The notes under the pieces: model-generated | Database searches by the model: none | What the model was told of the DNA's origin: nothing | The model's input: only the letters and a program-made list of their open reading frames with translations | Shown: positions 18,138 through 27,108 of the stretch, piece after piece | How positions within the stretch are numbered: the first letter of the stretch is position 1 | Layout: every line of letters starts with the position of its first letter | Assembly (NCBI RefSeq): GCF_900291955.1 | Contig: NZ_OLMR01000001.1 | Coordinates: 124,001 to 188,000, forward strand | Reading direction: 5' to 3' | From: Pseudoruminococcus massiliensis | GTDB lineage: Bacteria > Bacillota > Clostridia > Oscillospirales > Acutalibacteraceae | Length of the DNA: 64,000 nucleotides | Translations under genes and position numbers: made by a program

Positions 18138-18704
18138 TTATTTTTTCTTAAGAATAACCTCGTTATATGCGTCGAGTGTATCTTTTGCTATTGCAAGTCG
18201 TCTATGAGCCAAATCCTCTATGCTAAAGCTAAGTCCTTCAATCATAGCTGCTTCAAGACTTTTATCAGCCGCCTTGCGAATTTCATCTACACCGTCATAA
18301 TCTCTTTCGGCAGATGTAAAATCAGAAATGAAAATTATCTTTTCAAGCAATGACATTCCACCTCTTGCAGTTGTATGATAACGAACCGCATTGAGAATAT
18401 CTTCATCATCAATCCCAAGAACGATTTTGATATATCCACTTCCTGAAATTGCGTGCCAAAGCTTTGTTGAGTTTGCCTCAAGCGGAGAAAGCTCTATTCC
18501 GGCTTTCTTCATAATTTCAAGCTGTTCTTCCTCTGAGGTTTCTTTTGTAATATCGTGCAAAATTCCTGCGATAGCAGCTTTTTCTACATCAGCACCATAC
18601 TTTTTCGCAAGTCGCACAGCCTCCTTAGATACATTCTTAGAATGTTCAAAGCGAGCATCCTTTAATCTCGGACGAATAATCTTTTCGTAATCCTTGACAT
18701 TCAC
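18138..18704 (-). CDS. yqeK: HD-domain hydrolase YqeK (symmetrical Ap4A hydrolase family)
   Basis: The 188-residue HD-domain protein of the YqeK family splits diadenosine tetraphosphate to two ADP. Metal ligands are His21 (FEHS), His50-Asp51 (GILHD), a later His in LWHAI and Asp in FISDF. I chose GTG 18704, which has GGAGG 9 nt before it and gives MNVKDYEKII; the ATG at 18725 lies upstream of that box. It is 18 bp upstream of rsfS. Confidence 0.88.
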   Translation of the reverse strand: MNVKDYEKIIRPRLKDARFEHSKNVSKEAVRLAKKYGADVEKAAIAGILHDITKETSEEEQLEIMKKAGIELSPLEANSTKLWHAISGSGYIKIVLGIDDEDILNAVRYHTTARGGMSLLEKIIFISDFTSAERDYDGVDEIRKAADKSLEAAMIEGLSFSIEDLAHRRLAIAKDTLDAYNEVILKKK

Positions 18705-18751
18705 AGCACAAAACCTCCAAGCCATTTCATCAAAATCTAAGTTTATATCTT

Positions 18752-18847
18752 TTATATATGATAACCTATTTCCAAGCCCTCGTCAATGAGAACAGCCTGA
18801 ACATATCCAATATTTTTTCCGTTTTTCAATAAAATAGGATAACATTT
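18752..18847 (-). pseudogene. Short protein-like reading frame between nadD and yqeK, probable gene fragment
   Basis: Directly after the nadD stop, in the same frame, 31 codons stay open to a TAA at 18752-18754. The peptide reads like part of a real protein (includes KNGKNIGYVQAVLIDEG and LEIGYHI). No start codon with a ribosome binding site is present, and NadD itself is complete, so it is not a NadD extension. The EIGYHI ending faintly recalls acetyltransferase cores. A chance frame cannot be excluded at this length. Confidence 0.35.
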
Positions 18848-19447
18848 TTATAAATACAAGCCTTTTTCAAGAATATAATTTTCAACCTGCTTAGGAACGA
18901 GTTTATCAATAGATTTTCCATTCTCGATAGCTTTTCGGATTTCACTTGACGAAACCTCTGGCAAAGTAAGGTTAAGCACCTGTGTTTCAGCACCTATTGA
19001 TTTCAGAAAAGGTTCTCTGTCGATTAGCTCTTGTCTGCCACTGATTCCCTTTCTCGGAACTCCACATATTATTGCAAGCTTAAAGATTATTTCTGGATTT
19101 CTCCAAGTTTCTATTGAAAGAAACATATCCGCTCCCATAATCAGAAATAAATCATCAGTAGGATATATAGAATGTAATTCTTGCAAGGTTTCATAAGTAT
19201 AGCTTTTTCCGCCACGCTTAATTTCTATATCAGAAATTTCCGCCTTTGGGATATTATCAATACAAAGCTTGCACATTGCTATTCTATCCTCTGGAGAAAC
19301 TGGTGATTTAACCAATTTGTGTGGAGGTAAGAATGACGGTACAACAAGAAGTTTATCAAGATTAAGCTCACTGATAATTCCTTTTATAAGCTGAATATGT
19401 CCGTTATGTATTGGGTTAAAGCTACCTCCAAACATTCCTATCCGCAC
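18848..19447 (-). CDS. nadD: Nicotinate-nucleotide adenylyltransferase
   Basis: NadD joins nicotinate mononucleotide and ATP to form deamido-NAD, the shared step of NAD synthesis. The nucleotidyltransferase motif GGSFNPIHNGH is at residues 7-17 and the SSSEIRKAI motif near 170-178. I chose GTG 19447 (GAGG 8 nt upstream; product MRIGMFGGSF) over GTG 19456, which overlaps that box. Length is 199, normal for the family. It lies in the yhbY-nadD-yqeK-rsfS block. Confidence 0.94.
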   Translation of the reverse strand: MRIGMFGGSFNPIHNGHIQLIKGIISELNLDKLLVVPSFLPPHKLVKSPVSPEDRIAMCKLCIDNIPKAEISDIEIKRGGKSYTYETLQELHSIYPTDDLFLIMGADMFLSIETWRNPEIIFKLAIICGVPRKGISGRQELIDREPFLKSIGAETQVLNLTLPEVSSSEIRKAIENGKSIDKLVPKQVENYILEKGLYL

Positions 19448-19474
19448 ACGATTCACCTCATCTTGTTATATCAA

Positions 19475-19780
19475 TCACTTTTTCTTAGACGCCTTTGGAA
19501 GAACAATTTTAGGCTCTTTGTCATTTCTTCTGTATAGAACAAACTTTGAGCCAATAACCTGTACAACCTCGCTGTTTGTTGCCTTTGCGATTTCTTCAGC
19601 AACTTCTCTTGGAGTAATCTCCGCAGAATTAAGAACTTTACCCTTAATAAGCTCACGAGCTGCTAAAGCGTCATCAGCCTGCTTAATAATATTTTCATTC
19701 ATATTGCCCTTGCCTACCATAATAATAGTATCAATATCAACTGCAAGGGAACGCAAAAATGCTCTTTGTTTACTTGTCAT
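19475..19780 (-). CDS. yhbY: YhbY family ribosome-assembly RNA-binding protein
   Basis: The 101-residue protein has a single CRM domain and binds precursors of the large ribosomal subunit. The N-terminal helix TSKQRAFLRSLA, the GKGN turn (about 23-26) and the ELIKGKVLN strand are typical. The start ATG follows AAGGAGAT. It lies 9 bp after rdgB and just before nadD, consistent with one transcript. Confidence 0.9.
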   Translation of the reverse strand: MTSKQRAFLRSLAVDIDTIIMVGKGNMNENIIKQADDALAARELIKGKVLNSAEITPREVAEEIAKATNSEVVQVIGSKFVLYRRNDKEPKIVLPKASKKK

Positions 19781-19789
19781 AATATCTCC

Positions 19790-20395
19790 TTAAAATTTCT
19801 TTTCCTTTAATTTTTCTCTCAGCTTTTCAGCCAAGGCTCTGAGAGCCTTTCCTCTGTGGCTCATTGCATCCTTTTGTATGCTTGAAAGCTCTGCAAAGGT
19901 TTTGTTATCATCTGTGAAGAAAATTGGGTCATAGCCAAAGCCATTGTTTCCTCTTGGTGCAAAGCCAATCGAGCCATCGCAAGAGCCTTCAACCTCAATC
20001 TTACTGCCATCAGGGAAGTAACAGCAAATAGCACAAACAAAATGTGCTGTACGCTGACCATCAGGCGTATCCTTAAGCTCAATCATAAGCTTTTCAATCT
20101 TTTCCTCATCAGATGCACCCTCGCCCGCATATCTTGCAGAATAAACTCCAGGCCTGCCACCAAGAGCATCGACCATAAGTCCTGAATCATCTGCAATAGC
20201 AGGCATACCTGTTGCTTTACAAGCACTCTTTGCTTTAAGCTCTGCATTTTCTGCAAAGGTCTTGCCTGTTTCATTAACCTCTGGCAATTTCGCTCCGCAC
20301 TCCTCTGCAGAAATAACGGAGATTCCGAGTGGTTTTAAAATTCTGTCAAATTCTTTAATTTTATTTTCGTTATGTGTAGCAGCTATATAAATCAT
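19790..20395 (-). CDS. rdgB: XTP/dITP pyrophosphatase (RdgB/HAM1)
   Basis: The 201-residue house-cleaning enzyme hydrolyses non-canonical purine triphosphates (XTP, dITP) to monophosphates, keeping them out of DNA. Typical motifs are ATHNENKIKEF (6-16), the DDSGLMVDALGGRPGVYSAR region (from about 68) and the C-terminal SHRGKALRAL (about 180-189). The ATG follows GGAGG. Confidence 0.94.
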   Translation of the reverse strand: MIYIAATHNENKIKEFDRILKPLGISVISAEECGAKLPEVNETGKTFAENAELKAKSACKATGMPAIADDSGLMVDALGGRPGVYSARYAGEGASDEEKIEKLMIELKDTPDGQRTAHFVCAICCYFPDGSKIEVEGSCDGSIGFAPRGNNGFGYDPIFFTDDNKTFAELSSIQKDAMSHRGKALRALAEKLREKLKEKKF

Positions 20396-20425
20396 ATTAT
20401 AACCTCCTGTAAAATAGGCAGTTTA

Positions 20426-21349
20426 TTATTCTTCCTTGCTATCTTTTGTGAAAAGTGCTTTTGCAAAATCTGACGGATTGAATGGCTGTAAATCATCAAT
20501 CTGTTCACCAACACCGATATACTTAACTGGAATTTTAAGGTCGTCCATAATTGCAAGAACAACTCCGCCCTTAGCTGTACCATCAAGCTTTGTAAGAACA
20601 ATACCGGTAATTCCTGCGGCATTTTGAAATTCTCTTGCTTGATTGACAGCATTCTGACCTGTTGTTGCGTCAAGCACAAGAAGAACCTCTTTATCAGCAT
20701 CAGGAAGCTCTCTGTCTATAACTCTGTTAATCTTAGCAAGCTCGTCCATAAGGTGCTTTTTGTTGTGAAGTCTTCCTGCTGTATCTGCGATAATTACATC
20801 ACTTCCCTTAGCCTTTGCCGAAGAAATTGCATCGAATACAACAGCTGCAGGGTCTGAACCCTCTTGTTGCTTAATAATATCCGCACCAGAACGCTCTGCC
20901 CATATTTCAAGCTGGTCGATTGCGGCGGCTCTAAAGGTATCTGCGGCGGCAAGCGTAACTTTTTTTCCAGAACGAACAAGATTTGCAGCAATCTTACCGA
21001 TAGTAGTAGTTTTACCAACTCCGTTTACACCTATTACAAGAATGATTGACGGCTTTGTATTTATCATCAATTCATTTGAATTGCCAAGCATATCAGCAAT
21101 AACATCAGCCAATAGGTCGTGAATCATTGCAGGGTCTGTAATGCCCTCTTTTTTAACTCTTTTTCTAAGCTCATCACAGATATGCTCAGAGGTTGTTACA
21201 CCTACATCGCCCATAATAAGCAATTCCAAAAGCTCCTCAAAAAGTTCCTCATCAATCTTTGTAAAGGACTTTAGCATTGTATCAATCTGACCGACAATAG
21301 CGTCCCTTGTCTTTTTAAGTCCCTCTTTTATTTTCTTAAATAAACCCAT
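20426..21349 (-). CDS. ftsY: Signal recognition particle receptor FtsY
   Basis: The 307-residue SRP GTPase receives ribosome-SRP complexes at the membrane. It has the N domain (1-90) and G domain (100-305) but no long acidic A domain, which is common in Firmicutes. GTPase motifs: GVNGVGKTTT (about 109-118), DTFRAAAIDQL, DTAGRLHNK and TKLDGTAKGG. The amphipathic N-terminus MGLFKKIKEGL probably contacts the membrane. smc-ftsY adjacency is conserved in Firmicutes. Confidence 0.95.
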   Translation of the reverse strand: MGLFKKIKEGLKKTRDAIVGQIDTMLKSFTKIDEELFEELLELLIMGDVGVTTSEHICDELRKRVKKEGITDPAMIHDLLADVIADMLGNSNELMINTKPSIILVIGVNGVGKTTTIGKIAANLVRSGKKVTLAAADTFRAAAIDQLEIWAERSGADIIKQQEGSDPAAVVFDAISSAKAKGSDVIIADTAGRLHNKKHLMDELAKINRVIDRELPDADKEVLLVLDATTGQNAVNQAREFQNAAGITGIVLTKLDGTAKGGVVLAIMDDLKIPVKYIGVGEQIDDLQPFNPSDFAKALFTKDSKEE

Positions 21350-21388
21350 ATATTTATCATTCCTTTACTACAAGAATATGTTTAAGAC

Positions 21389-21721
21389 TCAATCCAAAAC
21401 TACTGATTTTTTCTTTCCATTTTTCTTTCGTGGATATTCTCTGATTCTCACAACAAAATCAAGATTTACAGCTTCAACAGTATTTCCTGTTTCTAAAAGC
21501 AAGGCGTTTTTTGAAATTTCCTTTATAGTACCCTGAATTGAAGAGTTATTGAATGTATATATAATACATTCTTTATCTATAAAGTTTTTTGCTAGTTCCA
21601 ACATTTTCTCTTTATCTCCTTTTTTTCTTTTGAGATTCACAATAGTATAATTTTCTTTTTGCTTTCTTATAAAAAGAAGCAAAATTATGGCGATAAATAT
21701 TATTAGAGCTGGAATCAACAT
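21389..21721 (-). CDS. Small single-span membrane protein between smc and ftsY
   Basis: The 110-residue protein has one N-terminal membrane span (about 2-18), a basic linker, then a small beta-rich domain with IQGTIKEISKNALLLE and AVNLDFVVRIREYPRKK. That domain looks Sm-like or SH3-like. Similar proteins (I recall the name DUF6897) occur beside smc or ftsY in Clostridia. The role is unknown. It sits 20 bp after smc and 40 bp before ftsY, so it is co-transcribed. Confidence 0.72.
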   Translation of the reverse strand: MLIPALIIFIAIILLLFIRKQKENYTIVNLKRKKGDKEKMLELAKNFIDKECIIYTFNNSSIQGTIKEISKNALLLETGNTVEAVNLDFVVRIREYPRKKNGKKKSVVLD

Positions 21722-21740
21722 ATCACTTCCATATAAAATT

Positions 21741-24700
21741 TCATCGAGCCTTTAAGCCGAGTTTTTGCTCAATTTCAGATGCTCTCAATTCAAGCAATTT
21801 AGATATACCCTCGTCCTGCATTGTAACACCATAAAGTACATCAGCTTCTTCCATAGTTCCTCGACGATGTGATATACAGATAAACTGTGTCTTGTCATTC
21901 ATACGGCGAAGATATTGTGCGAATCTGTCAACATTAACATCGTCAAGAGCCGCCTCTATTTCGTCCATTACGCAGAATGGTGCAGGGCTTACTTTCATTA
22001 TAGCAAAATATAGTGCGATTGCAACAAGAGCTTTTTCTCCGCCAGACAAAAGCTCAATATGCGATACAATTTTTCCTGGAGGTGAAACCTTTATTTCAAT
22101 TCCCGTTGTAAGAACATTGTCTGGGTCTGTGAGAGAAAGTTCTCCGCTTCCGCCTCCAAAAAGCTCCAAAAATGTCTGCTTGAAGTTTTCGTTTATAAGT
22201 GCGAAACGCTCTACAAAAATATCCTGCATCTGATGTGTAAGCTCATCTATGAGTTTAAGTAATTCTGCTTTTGAGGTTTCAACATCGCCAATCTGAGTTT
22301 TAAGGAATTCATATCTTTCGCTGACTTCCTTATATTCATCAATAGCTGAAACATTAACACTTCCTAAAGCACGAATTTTTTGCTTTAATTCCGAAAGTCT
22401 GCGTTGTGCTTTTGGAACATCTGGAATTTCCGGAGCTTTTTCTTCTGCCTCACGCTTAGTAAGTTCATATTCTTCCCAAAGCTTAGAAATAATTGTGTCA
22501 TACTCATTTTGGAGATTATCTTTCTTTTCAGAAAGTCTTGCAAGTTCACCACCTAAGCGTTCACGCTTTGCAGTTTCTTCACGCTCGTCCTGACGGAGCT
22601 TTGTCTGCTGTTTTTCAAGCTCTATTCTTACCTGTGATTGTTCAGTAATAAGACTTGAATTACCTTTAGATTGTTCAGAAAGAGCCTTAGCCTGTGCGGT
22701 AAGCTCATCAATCTTAGCTTTAAGCTCAATATTTTTTGCCTTAATGCTTTCACTCTCTGAATTGAGGGCTTCAATTCTGCCGCTTCCCGAATTTTTTCTA
22801 AGTATAAAGCTTTCTATATCAGCATTGAGAGCCTCTATATCCTTTTCAGTTGTAACAATAGAAAGTCTTGTTTCCTGCAAACCGTTTGAAAGTTCCTCTC
22901 TTTTTTTGAGAAGCTCTTCTCTACTTCCTGAAAGAGTTCCCGCAAGAGATTCAAGTTCAGCTATTTTTTGCTTGTATTCTTGAGTGAGTTTTTCAGCCTC
23001 TTTACGCTCAAGTTTAAGTGATTCTATTCTCTCGTCAGACCTTGCATAATCTGTATTAAGCTCTGCAAGAAGTTTTTGAGTGCTTTCAATTTCAGATTCA
23101 CGGCTCTTTTTTTCAGCCTCAATTTTAACCTTATCGCCCTGCATAATATACAGTTCGCTTTGAGCCGTTGAAAGTTCAAATTTTATTTTTGAACTTTGTT
23201 CTGATGCCTTTCTTAGCTTTTCGTTAGCCTGTTCAAAATCTTCTTTAAGCTTTTGTGCCTGATTCTTGATACTTTCGATTTCGCTTGCTCTGCCGAGAAG
23301 TCCGGCACTTTTTGCAAGAGAACCACCAGTAAGTGAACCGCCAGCATTGACAACCTGTCCATCAAGTGTAACAACCTTAAAGCGGTAACTATATCTCTTT
23401 GCAATATTTACAGCACAATCGAGATTTTCTGCTATAACGATTCTGCCAAGCAAAGAACCAAGAATACCCTTATAACAATCCTTACAGGAGCATAATTCAG
23501 AAGCTATACCGATAAAGCCCTCACACTGCTCCAAGCCACGCTCATTGAAATCTCTTGCTTTAATAGTCGCAATCGGTAGGAAAGTCGCACGACCACCGTT
23601 ACAGCGTTTCAAAAATGCAATGGCCTTTTTAGCGTCTGCGTCTGTATCTGTAACTATGTTCTGCATAGCACCGCCAAGAGCCGTTTCAACGGCTGTACTG
23701 TATTCCTTAGGAACAGAAATAACTCTTGAAACAGGGCCATGTATTCCAGTTAAACCACCATTCTTAACTTCTCGCATAACCGTTTTAACGCTTGCAGCAA
23801 AACCCTCAAGATTGCGTTCCAAATCCTCTAAAAGCTTTGCTTTTCTGAAAAGCTGTTCACTGTCAAGACGAAGCTTTTCGGCACTGGCTTTCAATTCCTC
23901 GCATTGACGGCTTTTTTGCTCAAGCCTTAATTCACAACCCTTAGAAACATTAGTAAGCTCAGTTATTTTTTCATCGCAATCGGAAAGCATTCGTCCATAA
24001 TCTGCGATAATCTTTTTGAGTGTTTCGATTTGAGATGTTCTTTCCTTAATGTTATTCTCAAAGGAATCCATTCTCGCACTTATTTCAGAAATTGATGTTC
24101 CCGAAGTCATATATTTAACATTAGCCTCGGCAAGCTCTGCTGTCAGCTTAGAAAGCTCTGCATTTATTGACATAAGCTTGTCACTGCTTTCGCTTTCACC
24201 GTCACGCAAGGTATTTAGCTTTTCAAGATATGTATTAAGGCTATCCTTTAACCTTGAAAGCGTTGTTTCTTTTTCCTTAATAAGCTGATGTTTTTTCTCG
24301 ATTTCTGCATCTATCTCAACAGAACTGCGTTTTGTTTCGTCTATATCTGATGCAATTCTTGAAACAGTTTCCTGATTATGAAATATGTCGTTTTGAAGAA
24401 CATTAACCTCTGCACGCTTGCCAGCCGCTTCCTCATCAAGACGGAAAGTTTCTGAACGCAAGGCTTCAATCTTCGCTGTAATATCGCTCTGCTTTGAGAA
24501 AAGTTCTTCAGTTTTAGCCTCAATATCCGTAAGAGCCTTTTGCGTTTCGTCATATTGGCTTTGTGCTATTGCTATTTTATCCTCCTGCTCTCTCAAAAGT
24601 CTTGTGGATTTATCAATAGTTTTCAGCCACAAGCCTATCTCAAGACCACGCTTCTCTTCCGCATATTCAAGATACGACTTTGCTTTCTCTGATTGTATTC

Positions 24701-25316
24701 TAAGTGGCTCTACACGACCTTCGAGTTCAGAAAGTATATCACGCAAACGAACAAGATTTTCTTCGGTTCTGCCAAGTCTGCGTTCTGCATCAGCTTTTCT
24801 GTAACGATAGCGTGAAATCCCCGCCGCTTCCTCGAAAATCTCTCGTCTGTCCTCACTCTTTGCTGCAACGATAGAATCAATCTTGCCCTGACTAATCATA
24901 GAATATCCGTCACGGCCAAGACCTGTATCCATAAACAATTCATGAATATCCTGCAAGCGAACTACGGTATTATTTATAAGATATTCACTTGCGCCCGAAC
25001 GATAATATCTTCTTGTAACGGAAACCTCGTCTTTGTCAAAATCAAGAGTTCTGTCGCTGTTGTCGATAGTAAGAGTTACCTGTGCAAAGCCTGTTCTTTT
25101 ACGGTTTTTTGCACCGTTAAATACGACATCTTCCATCTTTGAGCAACGCAAAGTTTTCGGCGACTGCTCGCCGAGAACCCAACGCATAGCGTCACTTATA
25201 TTACTTTTTCCGCTTCCGTTAGGGCCAACAACTGCTGTTATTCCCTTAGTAAAACTAAGTCTGGTCTTATCCGGAAAAGTTTTAAAGCCTTGAAGCTCAA
25301 GGGATTTTAATATCAC
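21741..25316 (-). CDS. smc: Chromosome segregation protein SMC
   Basis: The 1191-residue SMC ATPase forms the core of the bacterial condensin with ScpA/ScpB (not in this window). The Walker A motif GPNGSGKS is at about 32-39. Two long coiled coils (about 170-500 and 680-1010) flank the hinge (about 515-670, with the Gly-rich VNAGGSLTGGS end). The C-terminal head has LLSGGEKALVAIAL (signature) and VMDEIEAALDD (Walker B and D-loop). The start is GTG. Position between the rnc/radical SAM pair and ftsY is the common Firmicute order. Confidence 0.97.
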   Translation of the reverse strand: MILKSLELQGFKTFPDKTRLSFTKGITAVVGPNGSGKSNISDAMRWVLGEQSPKTLRCSKMEDVVFNGAKNRKRTGFAQVTLTIDNSDRTLDFDKDEVSVTRRYYRSGASEYLINNTVVRLQDIHELFMDTGLGRDGYSMISQGKIDSIVAAKSEDRREIFEEAAGISRYRYRKADAERRLGRTEENLVRLRDILSELEGRVEPLRIQSEKAKSYLEYAEEKRGLEIGLWLKTIDKSTRLLREQEDKIAIAQSQYDETQKALTDIEAKTEELFSKQSDITAKIEALRSETFRLDEEAAGKRAEVNVLQNDIFHNQETVSRIASDIDETKRSSVEIDAEIEKKHQLIKEKETTLSRLKDSLNTYLEKLNTLRDGESESSDKLMSINAELSKLTAELAEANVKYMTSGTSISEISARMDSFENNIKERTSQIETLKKIIADYGRMLSDCDEKITELTNVSKGCELRLEQKSRQCEELKASAEKLRLDSEQLFRKAKLLEDLERNLEGFAASVKTVMREVKNGGLTGIHGPVSRVISVPKEYSTAVETALGGAMQNIVTDTDADAKKAIAFLKRCNGGRATFLPIATIKARDFNERGLEQCEGFIGIASELCSCKDCYKGILGSLLGRIVIAENLDCAVNIAKRYSYRFKVVTLDGQVVNAGGSLTGGSLAKSAGLLGRASEIESIKNQAQKLKEDFEQANEKLRKASEQSSKIKFELSTAQSELYIMQGDKVKIEAEKKSRESEIESTQKLLAELNTDYARSDERIESLKLERKEAEKLTQEYKQKIAELESLAGTLSGSREELLKKREELSNGLQETRLSIVTTEKDIEALNADIESFILRKNSGSGRIEALNSESESIKAKNIELKAKIDELTAQAKALSEQSKGNSSLITEQSQVRIELEKQQTKLRQDEREETAKRERLGGELARLSEKKDNLQNEYDTIISKLWEEYELTKREAEEKAPEIPDVPKAQRRLSELKQKIRALGSVNVSAIDEYKEVSERYEFLKTQIGDVETSKAELLKLIDELTHQMQDIFVERFALINENFKQTFLELFGGGSGELSLTDPDNVLTTGIEIKVSPPGKIVSHIELLSGGEKALVAIALYFAIMKVSPAPFCVMDEIEAALDDVNVDRFAQYLRRMNDKTQFICISHRRGTMEEADVLYGVTMQDEGISKLLELRASEIEQKLGLKAR

Positions 25317-25340
25317 TGTATCACCACATCTACAAATTAT

Positions 25341-25363
25341 ATTTTGGAGTTTCGCTCCAAAAT
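25341..25363. other. Isolated hairpin between the radical SAM gene and smc
   Basis: A perfect 9-bp stem ATTTTGGAG (25341-25349/25355-25363) with loop TTTCG. No T-run follows in the direction of transcription, so it is not a normal terminator; it may affect mRNA stability upstream of smc. Confidence 0.5.
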
Positions 25364-25393
25364 TGACGGCAATTAACCGTTCTTATGGACAGT

Positions 25394-26407
25394 TTACATC
25401 ATTGGCACTTGCCGAAGCTTCACCTCATATCTTTCCAAACGCATTTCTTGACGAACTATTACATTAAATCCAAGTCGATTTAATCTGTCAATATTCTTGC
25501 GTTTTTGTCCGACAAACCTTGAAACAGAACGAGGATTGACATAAACCTCTATAGTACCTTTATGTATACCGCTCTTTTCAAGCTCTTTTATGCAGTTGCT
25601 ATACATAATCTCGCTTTCACAAAGTTCACGAAAGGCAGGGTGAAATGCTCCTGCCGCCATACCCTCACGCAGACTGTCGCTGTCATGAAGACCTAAGCGA
25701 ATGACATTTATATGTCGATTTTCAAAGTACAGCAAAAGTTCAGCACAAAGCTTTACAGCGTCCTCGAGCGTCTGCGGCTGATAATCCTTAGACCTATATA
25801 GTTCATAAAGCTCTGTTCCCTTGATAACCACCGTAGGATAAATTCTGACCGTATCAGGATTGAGGTCGGCTATTTCGTAAGCGCTTTCCCTGTCACGCTC
25901 ATCATTGCTCTTATAAAGTCCTGTCATCATTTGAAGTCCGAGAGAAAAACCGTCCTCAGAAATCATCTTTGAGGAATTTATAATATCGGCTCTTGTATGA
26001 CCTCTTTCGTTAGCCGCAAGAACCTCATCATTCATACTTTGAGCACCAAGCTCTATTGCAGTAACTCCATACTTATGAAGTATATCAAGAATCTCGCTAT
26101 CAATAGCATCTGGACGGGTTGAAATTCTTATACCTGCAAATTCACCCGATTTAACGACAGGAGCAGCAGCTGAAAGCAGACTTTCCATATAATTCTTGTC
26201 AATAGCCGTAAAGCTTCCGCCAAAAAATGCAATTTCTGCATTTTTAGTATTTTCTTTCAGACTTTCTCTTGCGATAGTTATTGCATTTTTCACATCGTTT
26301 GTGCAGGGCTGGCTTTGCTGTCCTGTGATTTCACGCTGATTGCAGAAACTGCAATTATGCGGACAACCGTTGTGCGGTACAAAAATCGCTACATTTGAGT
26401 GTTTCAA
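25394..26407 (-). CDS. Elp3-like radical SAM protein
   Basis: The 337-residue radical SAM enzyme has the iron-sulfur motif Cys15, Cys19, Cys22 (CPHNCSFC) and the GGSFTAI motif (about 64-70). It resembles the catalytic half of Elp3-type proteins but lacks the acetyltransferase half. Genes of this type lie between rnc and smc in many Clostridia; their substrate, perhaps a tRNA, is not established. The TTG start overlaps the rnc stop (TTGA, 4-bp overlap), indicating translational coupling. Confidence 0.83.
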   Translation of the reverse strand: MKHSNVAIFVPHNGCPHNCSFCNQREITGQQSQPCTNDVKNAITIARESLKENTKNAEIAFFGGSFTAIDKNYMESLLSAAAPVVKSGEFAGIRISTRPDAIDSEILDILHKYGVTAIELGAQSMNDEVLAANERGHTRADIINSSKMISEDGFSLGLQMMTGLYKSNDERDRESAYEIADLNPDTVRIYPTVVIKGTELYELYRSKDYQPQTLEDAVKLCAELLLYFENRHINVIRLGLHDSDSLREGMAAGAFHPAFRELCESEIMYSNCIKELEKSGIHKGTIEVYVNPRSVSRFVGQKRKNIDRLNRLGFNVIVRQEMRLERYEVKLRQVPMM

Positions 26408-27102
26408 TATCCCATCAACTCCAATGCTTCCCTTGCCGCTTGCTGTTCAGCTTCCTTCTTGCTTCTTCCGCCACCCTTGCCAATTTTATTGCTGTTAAGT
26501 CTTACCTCAACAGTAAAATGCTTATCGTGGTCGGGACCACTCTCGCCAACAAGAACATATGTTATTTTTTCTTCAGGATTTTTCTGAATAATCTCCTGTA
26601 AGGTTGTCTTATAATCCTTAAAGCTAAAGCTTCTCGGAGAATCTAATTCAGGCTTTACAAAATCCATAATAAATCTTCCGGCTGGTTCTATTCCTCCGTC
26701 AAGGTAGATAGCTGCAATAAGTGCCTCAAAAGCATCAGCAAGGATTGACGGACGCTCATTGCCATGAAGATTTGCCTCACCGTGACTTAATCTTATAAAA
26801 TCTCCGAGGTGTATTGTTCTTGCGAATTTAGATAATGTCTTTTCGCAGACAAGAGCCGCTCTCAGCTTACTGAGGTCGCCCTCTGGATAATTCGGACAAT
26901 TCTTAAAAATATAGTCTGAAACCACAATACTAAGAACAGAATCACCTAAAAATTCAAGTCTTTCATTGCTTTTGTCACCGCGCTTAGATTCATTCGCATA
27001 TGATGAATGAGTCAAAGCATTTTTCAGAAGCTTAATGTTTTTAAATTTATATTCGATAGCGTTTTCAAGCTCATCTAAGTTAGTTTTTCTTTGAGCATTC
27101 AT
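26404..27102 (-). CDS. rnc: Ribonuclease III
   Basis: The 232-residue dsRNA endonuclease processes rRNA precursors and structured mRNAs. The catalytic signature ERLEFLGDS is at 47-55, with further acidic residues in ADAFEALIAAIYLD (about 119-132). A dsRNA-binding domain occupies about 161-230 and ends GGRSKKEAEQQAAREAL. The ATG lies 6 bp after the plsX stop with TGGAGG inside the end of plsX. The acpP gene often found between plsX and rnc is missing here. Confidence 0.96.
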   Translation of the reverse strand: MNAQRKTNLDELENAIEYKFKNIKLLKNALTHSSYANESKRGDKSNERLEFLGDSVLSIVVSDYIFKNCPNYPEGDLSKLRAALVCEKTLSKFARTIHLGDFIRLSHGEANLHGNERPSILADAFEALIAAIYLDGGIEPAGRFIMDFVKPELDSPRSFSFKDYKTTLQEIIQKNPEEKITYVLVGESGPDHDKHFTVEVRLNSNKIGKGGGRSKKEAEQQAAREALELMGY

Positions 27103-27108
27103 AATTCA

